Source: JAJFJD01 sp965228425 (lineage in GTDB: Bacteria; Pseudomonadota; Alphaproteobacteria; UBA8366). From it: 64,000 nucleotides of DNA. This document shows, one piece after another, positions 9,049 to 17,640 of this stretch. The notes beneath the pieces are model-generated. The model saw only the letters and a program-made list of their open reading frames with translations, had not been told where the DNA came from and ran no database searches. Both the position numbers and the translations under genes were made by a program. The stretch lies in the NCBI GenBank assembly GCA_965228425.1, contig OZ245815.1, positions 5,022,001-5,086,000 of the forward strand. Direction: 5' to 3'. Position 1 is the stretch's first letter; every line of letters begins with the position of its first letter.

Positions 9049-10263
9049 TTAGATCACCTCGTTTTTACGCAACGCCTCAATCCCGGCATCGTCATACCCG
9101 AGCGATTTCAGCACCTCTTCGTTGTATTCGCCATACTCCGGCGACGGCATCCGGGCGCTTTTCTCATGCCCCTGGATATTGATCGCATTGCCGTTGATCT
9201 GGACATCGCCCTTTTCCGGATGATGGGTCGTCCAGGTGACGCCGAGATGCTTGACCTGTTCGTCCTCGAGCATCTTGTCGATGGAATACTGCGGTCCGCA
9301 CGGCACGCCGATCTCATTCAGTTTTTCGACCAGCTCCGCCGTCGTGAAACGCCGCGTCACGTCGGAGACGGCGGCGTTGACCTTGTCTCGATTTGTATAG
9401 CGGAGGTTGTTGTCGGCGAACTCGGGCACTTGCAACAATTCCTCGCAGTCGAGCGCCTTGCAGAGGCGCGCAAAAGTATGATCGCCCCCCGCCGCCAGAT
9501 TGACGTGGCCGTCCTTGGTCGGAAACAGGCTCGTCGGCACATTGATGGGATGGTCGTTGCCGACCGGCCCCGGCAGATCCTCCTCCATGGTCCAGCGGGC
9601 CACTTGATAGTCGAGCATGCCGATCATCGCTTCCAGCAACGACGTGTGGACCCAGCGTCCCTTGCCGGTGCGATGGCGTTCATGCAGCGCGCTCAGCACG
9701 CCGATGGCGAGATACATGCCCGCCGTCAGATCGCAGATCGGGATGCCGACCCGTAACGGCCCGCGCCCCGGCTCGCCGGTAATCGACATCAAGCCGCCCA
9801 TCCCCTGGGCGATCTGGTCGACGCCCGGCCGTGGCGCATAGGGACCGGTCTGGCCGAAGCCGGAAATGCTGCCGTAGATGATCCGGGGGTTCACCTTGCT
9901 GCAGTCGTCGTAGTTGATGCCGAGGCGGTTCTTCACGTCGGCGCGGAAATTCTCGATGATGATGTCCGCCTTCGCCACCATCTTCATGAAGATCTCGTGC
10001 CCTTCCTCTTTCTTGAGGTTCAGGGTCACGCTGCGTTTATTGCGGTGAAGATTGAAGAAGTCCGGCTGCAGCCGCTGATAGTTCTGCCCCTTGATACGCG
10101 GGTCCGCCTTGGAGGTGGCCTCGACCTTGATGACATGGGCACCCCAATCCGCGAGCATGCGCACGCAGGTCGGCCCGGCGCGGGCGCGGGTCAGGTCCAG
10201 GACCACGAGGTCCGACATCGGCAGGTCGTTTCCCGCCGCCGCTGCGTCCAAGGGGTTTGCCAT
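9049..10263 (-). CDS. Family III CoA-transferase (CaiB/BaiF type)
   Basis: 404 residues. Family III enzymes move CoA between acyl-CoA and a free acid through an aspartyl-CoA anhydride. The catalytic Asp is visible in GVDQIAQGMGG (about D149), and the N-terminal block VLDLTRARAGP with ADWGAHVIKVE is characteristic. Substrate specificity (formyl, succinyl, carnitine and others) cannot be inferred. It lies on the same strand downstream of the tct genes, separated from them by tRNA-Gly, so it could be read with them to activate an imported acid or be transcribed alone. A second relative is at 61148. Confidence 0.92.
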   Translation of the reverse strand: MANPLDAAAAGNDLPMSDLVVLDLTRARAGPTCVRMLADWGAHVIKVEATSKADPRIKGQNYQRLQPDFFNLHRNKRSVTLNLKKEEGHEIFMKMVAKADIIIENFRADVKNRLGINYDDCSKVNPRIIYGSISGFGQTGPYAPRPGVDQIAQGMGGLMSITGEPGRGPLRVGIPICDLTAGMYLAIGVLSALHERHRTGKGRWVHTSLLEAMIGMLDYQVARWTMEEDLPGPVGNDHPINVPTSLFPTKDGHVNLAAGGDHTFARLCKALDCEELLQVPEFADNNLRYTNRDKVNAAVSDVTRRFTTAELVEKLNEIGVPCGPQYSIDKMLEDEQVKHLGVTWTTHHPEKGDVQINGNAINIQGHEKSARMPSPEYGEYNEEVLKSLGYDDAGIEALRKNEVI

Positions 10264-10373
10264 CGGTATCCTCCCAATTCTGTCGATTTGATTCTTGGTT
10301 TGCGCGGACAGCGCTGCCGCGAGAGTGTCAGGCGGCGACTCTGCTGCCGCCTCAATCCATATTGTAAGCTGAA

Positions 10374-10447
10374 TGGAGCGGGCGAAGGGAATCGAACCCT
10401 CGTCGTAAGCTTGGGAAGCTTCTGCTCTACCATTGAGCTACGCCCGC
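10374..10447 (-). tRNA. tRNA-Gly (anticodon CCC)
   Basis: 74 bases including an encoded CCA. On the minus strand the acceptor arm GCGGGCG pairs with CGCCCGC, the D arm is GCTC/GAGC, and the anticodon loop is TTCCCAA giving CCC. The T arm has GAGGG, TTCGATT and CCCTT, and the discriminator base is T. The anticodon stem has one G-A opposition at its outer pair. The gene reads GGG codons. It lies between the tctAB and CoA-transferase genes on the same strand. No repeat of its 3' end and no integrase was seen, so there is no sign of use as an integration site. Confidence 0.95.
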
Positions 10448-10502
10448 CCGCTGCCCCGACCCTACGAATTCGCCCGGCCGAGTTCAAGCGTTGCGGCGCG
10501 TT

Positions 10503-12476
10503 CTATTGCAGCGGCCACGGCAAGTCGACCACGGTTTGAAGCAAGCCGTGCGGGTACTGCAGCACCAGGAAATGCGAGAGCGTTCCGAGAAACAAAATGA
10601 ACGCGACCGCACCAACGGCGCAGGCGACATGGGACACGCCGGCGCGATGCCGCATGAAGGCATAGATGAAGGTAGCGATCCCCAGCACGAAGCCGATCAA
10701 CGCGGACGCCGCCAGCATGGCGAGCAGCCATCCGAGATAATAGACGTTGCTGCCGGTAGGCCTTTCCCCAGCGGCCCCTTCCCATCGGGAGTCATAGAGC
10801 GCGCTGTGCGGCGCCCCGCCGGCGAGAATACGGAAGCCGACCGGCGCGAGGAAACACAAGGTCAGCGCCGAGACCAGCTTGGGGTAGAGCGCCGTCGCCG
10901 GATCGTGCTGAAAGGAATCGATCAGAACGTACACGGTCAAGGCGACCAATACTCCATAGAACATGGTCTGCGGCCCCCGATGCGTGGCGGCATGAGGCCC
11001 GGTCTCGGACAGGTCCGGCGGCGCCGGCTTGAACCGGATCGCGGCAAGCACGGCGATGACCGTGAGGATCAGCAGCACGATGACGATCGGCCGCTCCAGA
11101 AAGGACAAACCGTAGATGCTGACCGTTTCGTTGACCGAACTCTCCACCTTACCGGCCAGGACGAAGCCGATCAGCAGCGCCGGGCGCGGCCACCCGAACC
11201 GCTTCATGTAGACGGCGAGCGTGCCGAGCGCCATCAACGCGAGCAAATCCCCCCAATCGCGGGTCGCTTGAAACGCGGCAAAGAAGATCAGCCCCAGCAT
11301 GAACGGCGCCATCAACGCGTAACGGATCGTCGTCAGCTTGGCGATCTGCGGCGCCAGGATCAGGCAGCTGCCCGCGCCCACGATATTCGCCAATGCGATC
11401 GACCAGATCATCACGTAGACCAGGTCGAGATGCTGCGACACCATTTCGAAGCCGGGCTCGACGCCGACGAGAATGAACCCGCCGAGCAGGATGGCCATGC
11501 TGCCGGAACCCGGAATGCCGAACAGGATCGTCGGGATCAGGGCGCCGCCTTCCTTGGCGTTGTTCGCGGATTCCGGCGCGATGACGCCGCGCACGTCGCC
11601 GGTGCCATACCGTTCGCGGTCGCGTGTGGTCTGGATCGCGTGGCTGTATGCGATCCAATCGATCACCGTGCCGCCGAGGCCCGGCAGCGCGCCGACGAGA
11701 CATCCGATGACCGCGCAGCGCAGCGACAGAAACCAGTTGGCGACGAAATCACGGATGCCCCGGAACCAGCCGGCCCCGAGCGTCCCGGTCTCCGAGATCG
11801 TCTTGCCCCGCCGCAGCAGGTCGATGATCTCGGGCACCGCGAACATCGCCAGCCCCATGATCACGATCGGGACCGGGTCGAGGAGATATTCCGTGTCGAA
11901 CGCCAGCCGGATCTCGCCGGTACCGGGGGCCGACCCGATCGCACCGATCATCAGGCCAAGACCGCAGGCGGCCATGCCCTTCATTGCGCTGACCCCGGTC
12001 AGCGTGCCGACCATGGCGAGCGCCAGCACGACCAGCATGAGCTGTTCGCTCAATCCCATCTTCATGATGATCGGCTCGGCGTAGAAGATCGTGACGGAAA
12101 GAACCAGTGCGCCGAACAGGCCGCCGAACATGGACGAGGTGAAGGCCGCGCCCAACGCCCGGGTTGCCTCGCCCCGCCGCGACATCGGGAAGCCGTCCAT
12201 GACCGTCGCCTGCGACCCGGACGTCCCCGGTATCCCCATCAGCACCGACGGGAAGGTATCGGATGTGGCGGTGACCGATTGCAGCCCGATCATCATCGCG
12301 ATCGCGAGCGACGGTTCCATCCCAAAGACGAAGGGCAGCACCAACGCCAACCCAGCGGTGCCGCCCAACCCCGGCAGGATACCGACGGCGAGACCGAGCA
12401 GAACGCCCAATGCCAGAAACGCCAGATGCGTCGGACTGAGCAGCGTCGCCAGGGCGCTGAGGACGGCATCTTCCAT
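10503..12476 (-). CDS. TctA-TctB fusion, tripartite tricarboxylate transporter membrane subunit
   Basis: 657 residues. The first roughly 500 form a TctA permease with about a dozen membrane segments and the two signature repeats GILPGLGGTAGLALVLPF and GALPGLGGTVIDWIAYS. The last roughly 150 residues contain four more membrane helices resembling the small TctB subunit, and no separate tctB gene is present. The protein would take up a carboxylate using the binding protein encoded immediately upstream (29 bases away). The family substrate range covers citrate, tartrate and aromatic acids. Here the partner genes (ComA-like enzyme, sulfatase) make a sulfonate or sulfated acid worth considering, as inference only. 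Confidence 0.9.
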   Translation of the reverse strand: MEDAVLSALATLLSPTHLAFLALGVLLGLAVGILPGLGGTAGLALVLPFVFGMEPSLAIAMMIGLQSVTATSDTFPSVLMGIPGTSGSQATVMDGFPMSRRGEATRALGAAFTSSMFGGLFGALVLSVTIFYAEPIIMKMGLSEQLMLVVLALAMVGTLTGVSAMKGMAACGLGLMIGAIGSAPGTGEIRLAFDTEYLLDPVPIVIMGLAMFAVPEIIDLLRRGKTISETGTLGAGWFRGIRDFVANWFLSLRCAVIGCLVGALPGLGGTVIDWIAYSHAIQTTRDRERYGTGDVRGVIAPESANNAKEGGALIPTILFGIPGSGSMAILLGGFILVGVEPGFEMVSQHLDLVYVMIWSIALANIVGAGSCLILAPQIAKLTTIRYALMAPFMLGLIFFAAFQATRDWGDLLALMALGTLAVYMKRFGWPRPALLIGFVLAGKVESSVNETVSIYGLSFLERPIVIVLLILTVIAVLAAIRFKPAPPDLSETGPHAATHRGPQTMFYGVLVALTVYVLIDSFQHDPATALYPKLVSALTLCFLAPVGFRILAGGAPHSALYDSRWEGAAGERPTGSNVYYLGWLLAMLAASALIGFVLGIATFIYAFMRHRAGVSHVACAVGAVAFILFLGTLSHFLVLQYPHGLLQTVVDLPWPLQ

Positions 12477-12505
12477 CGGGAACCCTTACCGCGGCGTGCT
12501 GGGGC

Positions 12506-13603
12506 TTACTGCTTTTTCTTCAGCGTCGTCTTGATCCAATTGTCCATCCAGGACTTGGCATCGGGTTTCACGTCGACCGCGTTACGGATAATGGCATCGC
12601 CGCCATCGCCGAAGGATTGCGGATAAGCGCCCATTTCCCGCTCGGCCAGTTTCAGCAGTTCGGGATCCTCGAGCGCCTTTTTCGCCGCGGTAATCCAAGC
12701 CGCCCGAATTTCGTCGGACGTGCCGTTGGGCAGCATGATTCCCTTCGACGCCATGACGCCCATGTTGAACAGATGCCGTAGCATGTCCCAATCGGTTCCC
12801 GACGGTGCCTTCCCGTTCACCGCTTTGTAAACTTCAGGAAAGGCGGGCAAGTCCGGGAACAGCGGATCGCGCACGATGCTGCCGTCCGGCTTTGCGAAAC
12901 CCAACGTCATCCAGGGCACGACGACGCCTTTCTTCACGTAGGGCATCGTCTTTTTCATGAAGGCGCCCGCCGAATCGATGCTGAGCTGCATCTCGCCGCG
13001 GATGACGGCCTTCCGGCGTTTCCCTGTCGAAACACCGAACACGGGCTTGACGTTCTTGATGCCGAGCATGTCGAGCGCAAGGAACATCCGCAATTCGGCG
13101 GAATTCGGCGTCTTGCCGGACGTGATCCAGTTGCCGGCGCGCAGCGTCTTGACGTCCGCCACCGGGTCCTTGCCTTTTACGCCCGTATCGGTGCGCGCAT
13201 AGAACACGGTTCCCAGCGGCGATACGATGACCGACCGCCAGCCCAGTTCCTTGAACTTCACTTTCTTGCCACCGAACACATAGGTCGTGTGAACCGACGT
13301 GGTGGCGCCCAAGACGATCAAGCCGTCGGGCTTCGCGTTCCGCTCGAACCAGTTGGTTCCCTTCAAGGTGCCGCCGCCCGGCTTGTTGAAGACCAATACC
13401 GTCGGTTTCCCCGGCAGGTATTTCTGAAAGAACGGTTGCAGCAATCGGGCGTATCGATCCAGGCCGCCGCCTTCCTTTGCCGGCACAACGATCTGCACCT
13501 TCTTGCCGGCGAAATTCACTTCCGCGGCTGCAGGTCCCGCAACGGCCAACGCCGTCGCCATCCCAATACCGATGAGAGTCGGTTTCATGTTGCGTTTCAT
13601 CAT
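12506..13603 (-). CDS. TctC-family periplasmic substrate-binding protein
   Basis: 365 residues with an N-terminal signal peptide (about residues 1-28, cleavage after GPAAA). The fold marker for this family, KVQIVVPAKEGGGLDRYARLL, follows, and FNKPGGGTLKGTNWF is further in. TctC proteins bind one carboxylate ligand in the periplasm and deliver it to TctA/B. The start ATG at 13603 has GGGAG a few bases upstream. The mature protein is somewhat longer than the usual 300 residues of Bug-type TctC proteins. It lies between the ComA-like gene (45 bases upstream) and the tctAB fusion, consistent with one transcript. Confidence 0.9.
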   Translation of the reverse strand: MMKRNMKPTLIGIGMATALAVAGPAAAEVNFAGKKVQIVVPAKEGGGLDRYARLLQPFFQKYLPGKPTVLVFNKPGGGTLKGTNWFERNAKPDGLIVLGATTSVHTTYVFGGKKVKFKELGWRSVIVSPLGTVFYARTDTGVKGKDPVADVKTLRAGNWITSGKTPNSAELRMFLALDMLGIKNVKPVFGVSTGKRRKAVIRGEMQLSIDSAGAFMKKTMPYVKKGVVVPWMTLGFAKPDGSIVRDPLFPDLPAFPEVYKAVNGKAPSGTDWDMLRHLFNMGVMASKGIMLPNGTSDEIRAAWITAAKKALEDPELLKLAEREMGAYPQSFGDGGDAIIRNAVDVKPDAKSWMDNWIKTTLKKKQ

Positions 13604-13648
13604 TTGTTTCTCCCCTTTCCAACCATTTTCCGTGCTTAGGTTTTTCGC

Positions 13649-14449
13649 CTATGGCGATCCGTCGCCGCCGAGATATTTGTCGTAGCTGTTGAAATCGACC
13701 AGCCGCCCAATTCCGTGGCGCAGCGGTTCGAGATCCATCACCTGGTCGAAGCTAAGGTTGCCGATGGAAACGTCCGGGCCGAAGGTCTTGAGCAGCCACG
13801 CGAGCTGTTTCATATCCGTGGCTTCCATCATGACGCGATCGAGGCCCAGCAGACCGAGCAGGGCGGAAAGCCGGTCGCCATGCGGCCCGGCCCCGTCCTT
13901 GCCGATCAGGAGATCGATTTCGCCTTCCTCGACGATCACGAAGCGGACGCCCGCGTTCAACATCCGCTCGATGTCGCACGCCGCCTCTTCGGGGTCGAGC
14001 GGTTCGGTCGGCTTCTTCAGTCCCCATTCGTAGACGACCTCTAGCCCGCGCTCCCGGCAGCGCTCGATCATCGACATTTTGTCGCTGTCGCTGAGCGGGG
14101 CGTAGCTCGCCGATATCTCGAACAATTCCCAGCCGTTCGTCGCGGCGTAGTCGAGCAGCATGTCCCATTTGCCCTGGAACCAAGCCATCTCGCCGACGTT
14201 GCCGCCCAACATCACCTTGATGTCGTTTTGTTTGCAGATTTCGATCTTCTCGAAGGTCGATGATTCCGGGTAAAGCCGCGGGTTCAAGCTGCGGAATTTT
14301 AGAATATCCATGAAAGGCTCGATCGATTCGATCGTCTGAGCCAACTGCCGCGCGCTAAGGCCCGGGTCGTGCACCATGCTCAACCCGCTGCGCCGCGGCT
14401 TCGCGGCCCGTTCGGGCAGATCGAGAAAGTCGAATGTGTATTTCGTCAC
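13649..14449 (-). CDS. Phosphosulfolactate synthase (ComA) family protein
   Basis: 266-residue TIM-barrel protein. In archaea ComA adds sulfite to phosphoenolpyruvate to give phosphosulfolactate, the first step to coenzyme M. Family blocks are in order: SGLSMVHDPGL (21-31), DILKF (48-52), VMLGGNVGE (79-87), FEISASY (110-116), VYEWG (139-143), VIVEEGEID (171-179), MMEATDMKQ (207-215) and FGPDVSIGNL (223-232). Some positions differ from archaeal ComA, for example the SDG after the EIS segment is replaced by SAS. No later coenzyme M gene is nearby, so a different or reversed reaction is possible. It sits between the FCD regulator and tctC. Confidence 0.85.
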   Translation of the reverse strand: MTKYTFDFLDLPERAAKPRRSGLSMVHDPGLSARQLAQTIESIEPFMDILKFRSLNPRLYPESSTFEKIEICKQNDIKVMLGGNVGEMAWFQGKWDMLLDYAATNGWELFEISASYAPLSDSDKMSMIERCRERGLEVVYEWGLKKPTEPLDPEEAACDIERMLNAGVRFVIVEEGEIDLLIGKDGAGPHGDRLSALLGLLGLDRVMMEATDMKQLAWLLKTFGPDVSIGNLSFDQVMDLEPLRHGIGRLVDFNSYDKYLGGDGSP

Positions 14450-14484
14450 TGCGGTCGATCCACTTCTTGAGCTGTGCCTCGCAC

Positions 14485-15234
14485 CTAAGCCACCTGCGGG
14501 GTTTCATCGTCGGATTTTTCCGCCGACCGGCCGATAAGGCGGCGGGTTCTATTCCGCGATTCCACGGCCTGACGCCGCATGGACCCCGCAACCTTTTCCG
14601 GGTCGCCGGACTTAATCGCCGCGAGCGTCCGTTTCCGGCCCTCAAGCGATTCCCGGAAAATTTTCGTCGCTTCCTGCTGATAATTCGCGTCACGAGTCAT
14701 GCGGTCGAGGCGGAACAGCCGGACCTGCTGGCCGCAGTCGAAGTAGACCTCGTACAGTTTTTGGTTTCCTGCCGCGGTGAGCAGCGTTTCGTGAATCTGC
14801 CGGTTCAGCGGGTAATAGGCGTCCACGTCACCAGCGGCACACGCGGCTTCCATACGGCCGATAACCGATTCGATCTCGGCGATCTGTTCATCGGTAATCC
14901 GCGGCGCCAGCAACCGGCCCGCCAACTCGTATAGGGCGGTACGCACTTCGAAGCAGGATTCCGCTTCCTCGGCGGAAACCCGCCGCACAAAGGTGCCGCG
15001 CTGGACTCTCGCTTCCAGCAAGCCAGCCTGCACCAACTGCCGGCAGGCTTCGCGCACCGGGCCGCGGCTGACGCCAAGCGTCCGGGCCACCACCACCTCG
15101 TTGACCTTGTCGCCGGGCCGCAACTCGCCATTCAGGATCATTTGCCGCAACCGCCGCAGCACCAAGGTCCCCAACGTTTCGCTGCGGACGGCGGCAACGG
15201 CTGTCTCGAAATCCTCCGCGTTCTTGTCGGCCAT
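14485..15234 (-). CDS. GntR family, FCD (FadR/VanR-type) transcriptional regulator
   Basis: 249 residues: an N-terminal winged helix-turn-helix at about 20-85 (VARTLGVSRGPVREACRQLV is the recognition region) and an all-helical FCD ligand domain at about 93-225 whose histidine and aspartate residues usually bind a metal and a small carboxylate. It is first in the leftward set with the ComA-like, tctC and tctAB genes and is divergent from the sulfatase gene. A 22-base palindrome lies 28 bases upstream of its start. Autoregulation and control of both transcription units by the transported acid is the natural inference. Confidence 0.92.
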   Translation of the reverse strand: MADKNAEDFETAVAAVRSETLGTLVLRRLRQMILNGELRPGDKVNEVVVARTLGVSRGPVREACRQLVQAGLLEARVQRGTFVRRVSAEEAESCFEVRTALYELAGRLLAPRITDEQIAEIESVIGRMEAACAAGDVDAYYPLNRQIHETLLTAAGNQKLYEVYFDCGQQVRLFRLDRMTRDANYQQEATKIFRESLEGRKRTLAAIKSGDPEKVAGSMRRQAVESRNRTRRLIGRSAEKSDDETPQVA

Positions 15235-15261
15235 AGCGCTTCACCGGATTGGGTCAATATA

Positions 15262-15283
15262 TGTAATCATAAAAATGTTTACA
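15262..15283. promoter_or_regulatory. Inverted-repeat operator in the divergent FCD regulator / sulfatase region
   Basis: Arms TGTAATCAT (15262-15270) and ATGTTTACA (15275-15283) are complementary at eight of nine positions around an AAAA centre. The site is AT-rich in a GC-rich genome and lies between the regulator start (15234) and the sulfatase start (15407). Size and symmetry suit a GntR/FCD dimer, so it is the likely binding site of the adjacent regulator. Confidence 0.7.
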
Positions 15284-15304
15284 TTTTTTGGATCGCCACG
15301 CAAA

Positions 15305-15333
15305 TTCTGCGAAATCAGGAACCGCCGTATAAT
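15305..15333 (+). promoter_or_regulatory. Possible promoter for the sulfatase gene
   Basis: A perfect TATAAT lies at 15328-15333, 74 bases before the sulfatase ATG. Seventeen bases upstream of it is TTCTGC, a poor -35 match. The poor -35 would fit a promoter that needs an activator or relies on the nearby operator. It is a sequence match only. Confidence 0.4.
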
Positions 15334-15406
15334 GGGCGCAACAACGGTATGGCAGCCCGGCACCGCCGCCGAGCAAACGAAAACACCGCGCGGAAAAGGG
15401 ATTTCC

Positions 15407-16861
15407 ATGAAACCCAAGAACGTTCTTTTCATTATGTCCGACCAGCATCAGGGCAAGGCGTCGGGCTGTTACGGGCACGACTTCGCGGTGACGCCGAATA
15501 TCGACCGGCTGGCGGCGCGCGGCACGCGGTTCACCACGGCCTATACGAACTCGGCGATCTGCGTGCCGGCGCGGGCGGTGATCGCGACCGGGCGGCACAT
15601 CTTCGAATCCGAATACTGGTGCAACGCGCATCCCTATGACGGCCGGATCAAGAGCTGGCATCACCTGCTGGCGGAGAACGGATCGTCGGCGACCTCGATC
15701 GGCAAGCTGCATTTCCGCAACGAGACCGACCCGACCGGTTTCGCCGAGCAGGTCATCCCGATGCATGTGGTCGAGGGCAAGGGCGACCTGCGCAGTTGCA
15801 TCAAGCGGCCGATGGCCGAGCCGATGAAAAGCAGCGTATCGATGACCAATATCGGCCCCGGCGAAAGCCCGTATACGAAATACGACCACGACATCGCCGA
15901 CCGCACCTGCGATTGGCTGCGCGCCAAGGCTGCGGACGCGGACGACGACCCGTTCTTCTTGTTCACCTCCTTCGTCTGCCCGCACCCGCCCTATATCGCG
16001 CCGCCGGACTTCTACGACCTCTACCCCAACGACATCATCCCGACGCCGAAACTGTCCGCCCCGGACGCGGTGACCCATCCGTGGATCCAAAAGATGGAGC
16101 GCAACCGCAACTACAACGATTTCCTGACGGAGGAGTCGCGGCGCGTGTTGCTGTCGAGCTATTACGGCTGCATCAGCTATCTCGACCACAATATCGGCCG
16201 GGTACTCGATTGCCTGGAGGCGTGCGGCCTGCGCGACGACACGCTGGTGGTCTACACCTCGGATCATGGCGACAACCTCGGCACGCGCCGGCTGTTCGGC
16301 AAATCGAACATGTACGAGGAGGCGTCCTTCATCCCGATGATCGTCGCCGGGCCGAGTATTCCGGAGGGCAAGGTCTCGACCACGCCGGTCACGCTGCTCG
16401 ACGTGGCGCCGACGATCCTGGATGCGACAGGCCTCTCCGATCTGCCGGAGGCGCGCGACCTGCCGGGCCGCTCGATGATCGAGGTCGCGCAGGCGGACGA
16501 CGACCCGGACCGGGTGGCGTTCTGCGAGTATTACGCCGCCGCCGCCGACCGCGCCGCCTTCATGATCCGCAAGGGCAAATACAAATACATCCACTATGTC
16601 GGCTACGAGCCGGAACTGTTCGACCTGGAGAGCGATCCGGAGGAACTGAACAGCCTCGCCGCCGACCCGGCCCACAGGAGTGTCGTCGACGACTACCACG
16701 CGATCCTGTGCGGCATCGTCGATCCCGAAGCCGCGGACGAAGCCGCCTATGCGGCGCAGACCGCATTGGTCGACGCCAATGGCGGGCGCGAGGCCCTGAT
16801 CGCCCGCGGCAAATACGAGGGCACGCCCGCCCCCGGCGAACCGCCCGTCTTCACGACATAG
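15407..16861 (+). CDS. Type I sulfatase (arylsulfatase / choline-sulfatase-like)
   Basis: 484 residues with no signal peptide, so probably cytoplasmic. The sulfatase signature CVPARAVIATG carries the cysteine (C52, with P54 and R56) that must be oxidised to formylglycine. Metal ligands are seen at D12 (MSDQH) and D286-H287 (TSDHGDN), with SIGKLHF between. Such enzymes hydrolyse sulfate esters, and close relatives hydrolyse phosphonate monoesters, so the substrate is open. No formylglycine-generating enzyme is encoded in the window. ATG 15407 is chosen because the family N terminus KPKNVLFIMSDQ begins there. It is divergent from the FCD regulator and shares the operator region. Confidence 0.92.
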   Translation: MKPKNVLFIMSDQHQGKASGCYGHDFAVTPNIDRLAARGTRFTTAYTNSAICVPARAVIATGRHIFESEYWCNAHPYDGRIKSWHHLLAENGSSATSIGKLHFRNETDPTGFAEQVIPMHVVEGKGDLRSCIKRPMAEPMKSSVSMTNIGPGESPYTKYDHDIADRTCDWLRAKAADADDDPFFLFTSFVCPHPPYIAPPDFYDLYPNDIIPTPKLSAPDAVTHPWIQKMERNRNYNDFLTEESRRVLLSSYYGCISYLDHNIGRVLDCLEACGLRDDTLVVYTSDHGDNLGTRRLFGKSNMYEEASFIPMIVAGPSIPEGKVSTTPVTLLDVAPTILDATGLSDLPEARDLPGRSMIEVAQADDDPDRVAFCEYYAAAADRAAFMIRKGKYKYIHYVGYEPELFDLESDPEELNSLAADPAHRSVVDDYHAILCGIVDPEAADEAAYAAQTALVDANGGREALIARGKYEGTPAPGEPPVFTT

Positions 16862-16886
16862 CCTTTCACCACCGAGCGGTCGAACG

Positions 16887-17522
16887 CTACCGGGCCGCAC
16901 CCCAATACTCATAGGACAAGGTCTTGGGGCCGGGGATATAGCCCTGATCCATGCGGTCCAGGGTCCATCCAGCTTGATCGAAATAACTCAGGATCGGCCG
17001 CCCGGCATGGCACCCGCCCGCTATGCGCTTCCACACCGGGTCGAGGCGCCGTTGCCATTTGCGCACATTGGCGTCGGGCGATTCGCCGTGCTCCGCAAAC
17101 AGCAGCCGCCCGCCGGGCTTGAGGATGCGGCGCATCTCGGTCAGCGCCTTGACCGGGTCCGGTATGGTGCACAGGGAATAGGTGACCACCACCGTGTCCG
17201 CCGATTTGCTGTCGAGCGGGATTTCCTCGCCGGAGACGCCGATGCGATCGACGCGGAACGGCACCGCCTCGCGCCGGTCCAACGCGCGCTTCCAGATATG
17301 TCCGTCCGGATCCACGCCGATGACCTTGGAGACACGCGTGGGGCAATAGATCGGCAGGTTCAGGCCGGACCCGATCCCGACCTCCACCACGATGCCCTCA
17401 GCGGCGGGAACGATTTTGCGCCGCTGTTTTTCCGTATCGGCAATGCCGCAAACGGTATCGATGAAACGCGGCAACACGAAACGATTGTAGAAACCCATTC
17501 TTAAAAACCCATTGATTGTCAT
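16887..17522 (-). CDS. Class I SAM-dependent methyltransferase
   Basis: 211 residues from the ATG at 17522. The SAM-binding motif VEVGIGSGLNLPIY lies near residue 47, followed by GVDPDG (acidic residue for the ribose) and the SLCTIPDP and LKPGGRLLFAEHG strands of the Methyltransf_11 fold. The sequence resembles small UbiE-like proteins such as METTL7 relatives, so a lipid or thiol acceptor is possible but unproven. An upstream extension in frame exists but lacks family character. It is convergent with the sulfatase gene and on the same strand as the TauD gene 118 bases upstream. Confidence 0.85.
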   Translation of the reverse strand: MTINGFLRMGFYNRFVLPRFIDTVCGIADTEKQRRKIVPAAEGIVVEVGIGSGLNLPIYCPTRVSKVIGVDPDGHIWKRALDRREAVPFRVDRIGVSGEEIPLDSKSADTVVVTYSLCTIPDPVKALTEMRRILKPGGRLLFAEHGESPDANVRKWQRRLDPVWKRIAGGCHAGRPILSYFDQAGWTLDRMDQGYIPGPKTLSYEYWGAAR

Positions 17523-17640
17523 GGGCCGGTCGGCCCAACGGCATGGGTTTAGGCTGCGCGTGTTTCGGGCCAACCTCGCGGCGATCGAAGAAATGTTTCT
17601 ATTGTTTCCGCATTGGGGCGAAACGGTGACCCGTCGGAAC

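Noticed and set aside
10374..10447. tRNA-Gly as a mobile-element attachment site
   Set aside because: No integrase gene, no second copy of the tRNA end and no foreign-looking genes nearby were seen.
10491..12626. A plus-strand open frame of 711 codons opposite the tctAB gene
   Set aside because: Composition is Arg/Asp/Gln/His-rich with no family character, typical of an antisense shadow in GC-rich DNA, while the minus-strand frame has clear TctA motifs.
15254..16912. A long minus-strand frame opposite the sulfatase gene
   Set aside because: Low-complexity Arg/Val/Gly-rich shadow; the plus strand carries complete sulfatase motifs.
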